From Limnobacter sp. CACIAM 66H1 (GTDB lineage Bacteria > Pseudomonadota > Gammaproteobacteria > Burkholderiales > Burkholderiaceae_B), in the NCBI RefSeq assembly GCF_001601825.1, contig NZ_LUJK01000032.1, positions 1-36,272 of the forward strand: a stretch of 36,272 nucleotides of DNA, read 5' to 3'. The position numbers were made by a program, and so were the translations under genes. Positions within the stretch are counted from its first letter, which is position 1, and the number at the start of each line of letters is the position of its first letter. The notes under the pieces were generated by a model. It ran no database searches. It was not told the DNA's origin and worked only from the letters and a program-made list of their open reading frames with translations. Positions 31,783 through 36,272 of this stretch are shown one piece after another.

Positions 31783-33390
31783 TTAGGCAATAACGCAGCC
31801 TGTGTAGCCGTTTTTAACTTCTTGTTCACAGCGCTGGGAATAACCTTGGAATCCGCCCAGATAAAGCAGAATGACGCGAGGTTTGCCTGGTACATTAGCG
31901 CCGACATACCAGGAGTTCGCCTTGGGGAACAAAGTCTGGTTACCGACCTCGGTCACATGTGTGCTCCACTCGTCTTCAGACTCGATTTTGGCTTCAATGG
32001 TTTGAGCACCTTTCGAACGCACATCGTCGATTGCGCGTGATATCCAGTTCACGTGGTATTCGTTACCGAGAACCATGTTGAAAAGCACCGAGGGGCTTCC
32101 TGGCCCTGTGGTCATGAACATGTTGGGGAAACCCGCAATCATGATGCCCAGGTAGGTTCTCGGGCCATCTTTCCATTTGTCTTTCAACACTTCGCCGTAG
32201 CGGCCGGTGATCTCAATATTGTTCAGGGTGCCAGTCAGAGCGTCGAATCCAGTCGCAGTAATCAGTACATCCAGTTCGTGAAAACCGTCGGTGGTTTGTA
32301 GACCCAGCGGTGTGAATTTCACAAACGGTGTTGCTTTAACATCCACCAGCTTTACATGTGGGAGGTTGTAGGTTTCGTAATAATTGGTGTCTGCGCAAAG
32401 GCGCTTGGCACCAAACGGATAACCCTTGGGTATCAGCATTTCAGCCACTTTGGGATCGTTGATTTTCTGGCGAATTTTATTGCGAACAAAGTCTGCAACC
32501 AGCTTGTTGGACTCTTCGTTTATCAGCAGGTCAGGAAATGACGAATAAAAGCTGATGCCACCAAAATTCCAGCGTGCTTCAAATTCTTTCAAGCGTTCTT
32601 CTTCGCTAACCTCTAGTGCGCTCTCTGTTCGGGGGGTTAAGCGCACAATGCCAATTTGAGATTTCCATTCATTCTGGCGCAACTGCTTATAGTTCTCTTT
32701 TAATTGCTGACGTTCTTCGTCACTCAGTTCGTAATTCCAGGCTGGAATACTGAAGTTGGGAGTACGTTGGAATACCGTCAGGTGTTTCGCTTGTTTTGCG
32801 ATGATGGGAATGGCTTGAATTGCCGAAGAGCCAGTGCCGATAATACCCACGCGTTTGCCTGCGAAGTCGTAGCCTTTTTCTGGCCAGTAGGCGGTGTGGA
32901 GTTGATCACCTTTGAAGTTGTCAATGCCCTCGATATCAAGCTTCTTGGGTGTGGACAGTGACCCTGTTGCCATGATGACGAACTGACAGTTCACTTTGTC
33001 GCCAGTATTGGTTGTGATGTCCCAGCGGGAAGTGGAGTCGTCGAATTTAGCGCTGACAACACGGGTTTCCAACTGGATGTTTTTTCTCAGATCGAATCTG
33101 TCGGCCACATGATTCATATAAGCAAGAATTTCGGGTTGCGTGGCGTAGCGCGCCGACCAGTTCCACTCCTGTTGAAGCTCCTCTGAAAAAGAGTAGGAGT
33201 ACTCAATGCTTTCAATGTCACAACGCGCCCCAGGGTACCTGTTCCAGTACCAGGTACCGCCAATACCCGCACCTGCCTCGTATACCTGCACGGAATAGCC
33301 CTTGTTGCGCAAGGTGTGCAAGGCATACAAGCCTGCGAAACCGGCACCTACCACCACTACATCTACTTTGCTTTTAGAACTTGCGTTCAT
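31783..33390 (-). CDS. Baeyer-Villiger monooxygenase (class B flavoprotein)
   Basis: Inserts one oxygen next to a ketone using FAD, NADPH and O2, giving an ester or lactone. Seen, 535 aa: FAD site GAGFAG (15-20), GGTWYWNRYPGARCD (44-58), the BVMO fingerprint FxGxxxHxxxW exactly at 159-169 (FKGDQLHTAYW) and the NADPH site GTGSSA (185-190). ATATGFDALTG and GPGSPSVLFNM follow in the C-terminal half. Length and motifs match cyclohexanone/steroid-monooxygenase-type enzymes. ATG 33390 has AGGAGAT upstream; a 40-residue longer in-frame start is rejected. First gene of a three-gene operon and divergent from the MalT-like regulator. Ring size or side-chain specificity cannot be told. Confidence 0.93.
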   Translation of the reverse strand: MNASSKSKVDVVVVGAGFAGLYALHTLRNKGYSVQVYEAGAGIGGTWYWNRYPGARCDIESIEYSYSFSEELQQEWNWSARYATQPEILAYMNHVADRFDLRKNIQLETRVVSAKFDDSTSRWDITTNTGDKVNCQFVIMATGSLSTPKKLDIEGIDNFKGDQLHTAYWPEKGYDFAGKRVGIIGTGSSAIQAIPIIAKQAKHLTVFQRTPNFSIPAWNYELSDEERQQLKENYKQLRQNEWKSQIGIVRLTPRTESALEVSEEERLKEFEARWNFGGISFYSSFPDLLINEESNKLVADFVRNKIRQKINDPKVAEMLIPKGYPFGAKRLCADTNYYETYNLPHVKLVDVKATPFVKFTPLGLQTTDGFHELDVLITATGFDALTGTLNNIEITGRYGEVLKDKWKDGPRTYLGIMIAGFPNMFMTTGPGSPSVLFNMVLGNEYHVNWISRAIDDVRSKGAQTIEAKIESEDEWSTHVTEVGNQTLFPKANSWYVGANVPGKPRVILLYLGGFQGYSQRCEQEVKNGYTGCVIA

Positions 33391-33510
33391 TTGATCTCCT
33401 CCAATCAGCTTGAATTTTTTGAGCCCTCTCCAGGCTCTTGGTGTTTTCATCAAATTAAAGGTTTGCGAAGTGGTTTGTCCCCGTTCAAAAGGATGGTTTT
33501 TTATCCTCAA

Positions 33511-33564
33511 GGCTAGGTCTGGAAGTGACAGTGGCTAGGTGTTATTTCCCCGCCCAGGGGCTAG
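33511..33564. promoter_or_regulatory. GGCTAG direct repeats in the BVMO/MalT-like divergent region
   Basis: GGCTAGGT at 33511-33518 and 33533-33540, exactly 22 bp apart (two helical turns), and a third GGCTAG at 33559-33564. They occupy the 209-bp divergent gap, which holds no gene. MalT-type activators bind short direct repeats, so these are candidate sites for the adjacent regulator. Confidence 0.4.
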
Positions 33565-33599
33565 AATCAACCAAAAGATCTAAAATTGAGGAGACAGGT

Positions 33600-36272
33600 G
33601 TGGTGGATTCAAGTCCGCGTAGCAGGTTATTTGAGCTAAAAATTGTCACGCCCAAGCCCAATCGCCTGGCGATTGAGCGCAGCGCATTGTTGCAGCGAAT
33701 TTTCCGTGACAATGACCCGGCATCTGTAGTCATTTTTCAGGCACCCGCTGGACACGGGAAAACAAGCTTGATGCTTCAAGTCGAGCAACTATGCCGAGAA
33801 CAAGATTTCTTTACTTGCTGGATTTCGCTGGACGAAAGTGACAATGAAGTTCGACGCCTGATGAGTTACTTTCAGTCGCGTTTAAATTCATATTTTCAAT
33901 CACTGTCCAGAAATTCACCAGATTCAGGCGCGGCGGAGTTTTTACACGAGGCTGAAAACAGCACGGATTGGGTGATTGAGCAATTTCTGGCGGTGGGCAA
34001 GCCTGTGGGTGTTTTTATTGATGACCTGCACACCATCAACAACCCGGCTACACTTCGGTTCATCAAGGATTTGATTCGCAGTTCCCCGGACCGCATACGG
34101 TGGTTCGTTTCAAGCCGCGTTTTACCAGATTTGAATTTATCCAAGTTATTGTTGGGTGAGCATATTCTGATCATCAATGCGGATGAATTGAGGTTCTCAA
34201 AAGAGGAGACCCGCAAGGTATTTGAGGTGGAAAACGACCTTGATATGTCGCAGCAAGATGTGGAGGCAATTTATAAGGACACAGAAGGTTGGCCCGCAGT
34301 GGTTCAGTTTTATCGGCTTGCGCTTCAGTCTGAAGCATTCAGAAGTTCTTTTAGTCGGCAAAACAGATTTTATCCTCGGGGCGTAACAGACTACCTGGCA
34401 GAGCATGTGTTATCTCAGCAAGATGAGATCTTGCGCAGTTTCCTGCTGAGAACTTCCATTCTTTCCACTATGAGTTCTCATTTGTGTGATGCTGTTCTTG
34501 AGCGCAATGATTCTTGTGATGTGCTGGCCAAGTTGGAGCGCGAAGGATTTTTCGTTAGAAGACTGGAGTCAGCAGAGGATTGGTTTAGCTACCATGCATT
34601 ATTCTCAGGATTCCTGAGGGGGCAGTTTTATCGGTTCCCGCAAGAAGAAACCTCCCGGATTCATTTGCGAGCTGCTAATTGGTATCGCGACAATAATCAC
34701 CTTGAGGAGGCTCTTCATCATTATGTGGCGGCCCGATCTTTTGAGGATGCTGTCGATGTATTCGACCAGTGGACGGAAACCCTGGTGCCCGATGGGCATT
34801 TGATTACAGTTGACAACTGGTTTGATCGCTTGCCACTCGATGAGATGTTGAAAAGGCCTGGTGTGGTGGTGAAGCTTTCCTGGGTATTTATGTTTTTGAG
34901 TCGTCACGAGAAGTTGGCGAAAACGCTACCCAGCCTGCGGGTGAACCTGTTTCAGGATCTGAGGGTTGGTGATCCGGCGGTAGCGCTTGCTTTGATTTCG
35001 ATATTGCAGGACGAACCAGAGAACGCGATGGATTATTTAATGTCGGTTGATTTACACGAGCCGTCGAATCATCGTTTCAGGATTTTCGAGTTAAGCGCGG
35101 TTTACAACATACGTGGTTATATCTCCATGGCAAAAGGTCAGTTCGACACTGCACTGGCCTGTTTTGCCTACAGCCGAACGCTAAGCGAGCAAGCTGATGC
35201 AACCTTTACTCTGGCATATTCGCTGGCCAAATCCGGGTTAAGCCTGATGTTCCAAGGACACCTGCAGGATGCCTTGGTACATCTTGAGTCATCGATGCGT
35301 GAACCAGTGCTACACCTGGAAGAATCAGTGTCCAAAGCTTGCCTGGCTTGTAGTTACATAGCGGTACTTTACGAATGCGACGCGCTGGATGAAGCGTTGG
35401 CGCAGTTTGAACAGTTTGAGGAAATTATTGAAAATGCCGCCATTCATGATTACTTGATTATCTGTTACCGGGCTGTGTCAAGAATCTATCAGCGCATTGG
35501 GCAGTATGAAAAGGCCCTAAAAATATTGACCGATGGAGAACGTCTAGCACTGTCGGGGCGTTGGCCAAGAGCTGCTGTGATGATGGGACATGAACGGGTA
35601 AGGTTTGAATTGCTGCATGGTAGTTTGACCAATGCGCAACTTATCTTTGCTCGCCTAAATCACTCCAAGGTGAGTGACAAGGCTGGGTGGGTACGTTTTT
35701 CGGAAGAAATTGATGGTGCCAGAATCAGTCAGATTCGCTTGCTTTATCATGAAGGAAAGCTGGAAGAGGCAATGGGTTTGGCGGAGCAGGCTTTGTTGCA
35801 GGCCGGACAGGAGTCTCGTGTGCTACGTCAGATTAAGCTTCACGCATTGGTTTCCTTGTGTCAAGCAAGCTTGGGACATTTGGAGCATGCGCATATAAGC
35901 TTGCACAATGCTCTTACTCTTGCTGCCCCTGGGCAATTCCTGGGTGTTTTCCTCGACGAGGGGGAGGCGTTGGATTCGCTGATCTGTCGCCATTTACAGT
36001 GGATTCAGTCAAAGCCTCAGTCAGTTAATCATCACCATTTCTTGAATTACCTGAGTCGATTAATCTCGAAGCTGCCTTCTTCCTTGAGTCAGGTTTTGAC
36101 CACTGACAAGAGATTGATGGATGGCAAGGTAGCAAATCAGTCAGGCTTCGAGATACTGGATGCGCTGACGAGTCGCGAACAGGAGGTATTGAGGTTATTG
36201 CTGATGTACAAAACCAACGATCAAATTGCGCAAGATCTCTACGTAAGCAGAGCAACGGTGAAATATGTTGAG
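33600..36272 (+). CDS. MalT/AlkS-like ATP-dependent LuxR-type regulator, 3'-truncated
   Basis: Seen: open frame of 891 codons to the window end with no stop. GAGGAG at 33589-33594 precedes tandem GTG codons at 33600 and 33603; either may start. Order: STAND-type NTPase with Walker A (APAGHGKT, about 48-55) and Walker B (VFIDDLH, about 138-143). A winged-helix/arm region follows, then a long helical TPR-like part (about 400-830) with paired-helix repeats. The LuxR HTH is TSREQEVLRLLL, NDQIAQDLYVSRATVKY, cut in its recognition helix. Such proteins (MalT, AlkS) are large inducer- and ATP-dependent activators. Divergent from the BVMO operon, it probably activates it. Only the last residues of the HTH are missing. 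Confidence 0.9.
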   Translation, partial: MVDSSPRSRLFELKIVTPKPNRLAIERSALLQRIFRDNDPASVVIFQAPAGHGKTSLMLQVEQLCREQDFFTCWISLDESDNEVRRLMSYFQSRLNSYFQSLSRNSPDSGAAEFLHEAENSTDWVIEQFLAVGKPVGVFIDDLHTINNPATLRFIKDLIRSSPDRIRWFVSSRVLPDLNLSKLLLGEHILIINADELRFSKEETRKVFEVENDLDMSQQDVEAIYKDTEGWPAVVQFYRLALQSEAFRSSFSRQNRFYPRGVTDYLAEHVLSQQDEILRSFLLRTSILSTMSSHLCDAVLERNDSCDVLAKLEREGFFVRRLESAEDWFSYHALFSGFLRGQFYRFPQEETSRIHLRAANWYRDNNHLEEALHHYVAARSFEDAVDVFDQWTETLVPDGHLITVDNWFDRLPLDEMLKRPGVVVKLSWVFMFLSRHEKLAKTLPSLRVNLFQDLRVGDPAVALALISILQDEPENAMDYLMSVDLHEPSNHRFRIFELSAVYNIRGYISMAKGQFDTALACFAYSRTLSEQADATFTLAYSLAKSGLSLMFQGHLQDALVHLESSMREPVLHLEESVSKACLACSYIAVLYECDALDEALAQFEQFEEIIENAAIHDYLIICYRAVSRIYQRIGQYEKALKILTDGERLALSGRWPRAAVMMGHERVRFELLHGSLTNAQLIFARLNHSKVSDKAGWVRFSEEIDGARISQIRLLYHEGKLEEAMGLAEQALLQAGQESRVLRQIKLHALVSLCQASLGHLEHAHISLHNALTLAAPGQFLGVFLDEGEALDSLICRHLQWIQSKPQSVNHHHFLNYLSRLISKLPSSLSQVLTTDKRLMDGKVANQSGFEILDALTSREQEVLRLLLMYKTNDQIAQDLYVSRATVKYVE

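Overview
The window looks like chromosomal DNA of a Gram-negative, probably betaproteobacterial, organism. The evidence is the outer-membrane porins, signal peptides, RND-type exporter, OvoA-type sulfoxide synthase and dmp/xyl-type meta-cleavage genes. Limnobacter or another Burkholderiales genus is a guess from gene content and moderate GC, not a measurement. I see no rRNA, tRNA, insertion sequence, integrase, phage gene or CRISPR array.

Layout. (a) 1-6373: a 5'-truncated M19/amidohydrolase-like hydrolase, an OvoA-type protein with a fused methyltransferase, a secreted subtilase with a glycine-rich insertion, a twin TM2 membrane protein and an SRPBCC-fold protein. (b) 6400-13340: a cell-envelope block. 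It holds two tandem paralogous small secreted proteins, an OprO/OprP-like porin, an overlapping sensor kinase/OmpR-type regulator pair, a secreted SnoaL-like protein, a DUF3034 beta-barrel and an exported truncated hemoglobin. Four upstream regions here carry TTCA half-sites phased at 11 bp, which suggests one regulon, most simply of the resident response regulator. (c) 13322-15503: a stand-alone cupin-like protein, a hotdog thioesterase and a PanE-type reductase. (d) 15504-22434: a GntR/FCD repressor divergent from a complete lower meta-cleavage operon (dmpCDEFGHI order). The shared intergenic region has three TCGA-GAAAAATA-type repeats spaced exactly 19 bp. No ring-cleaving dioxygenase is present. 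(e) 22522-29286: a Ycf48-like lipoprotein, an MMPL/RND exporter, a DUF1302 protein and a DUF1329 protein, co-directional with the meta operon and ending in a strong terminator. (f) 29424-33390, minus strand: a Baeyer-Villiger monooxygenase, an HSL-family esterase and a second DUF1329 protein in one operon. It diverges from (g) a large MalT/AlkS-like ATP-binding LuxR-type activator that runs off the right end.

How it fits together. The BVMO plus esterase would turn a ketone into an ester or lactone and then hydrolyse it. The meta operon would take a catechol-derived ring-fission product to pyruvate and acetyl-CoA. The Ycf48/RND/DUF1302/DUF1329 set, with its second DUF1329 copy in the BVMO operon, looks like an envelope system that handles a hydrophobic substrate or intermediate. 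That module and the phased-TTCA regulon are the two best candidates for under-described biology here.
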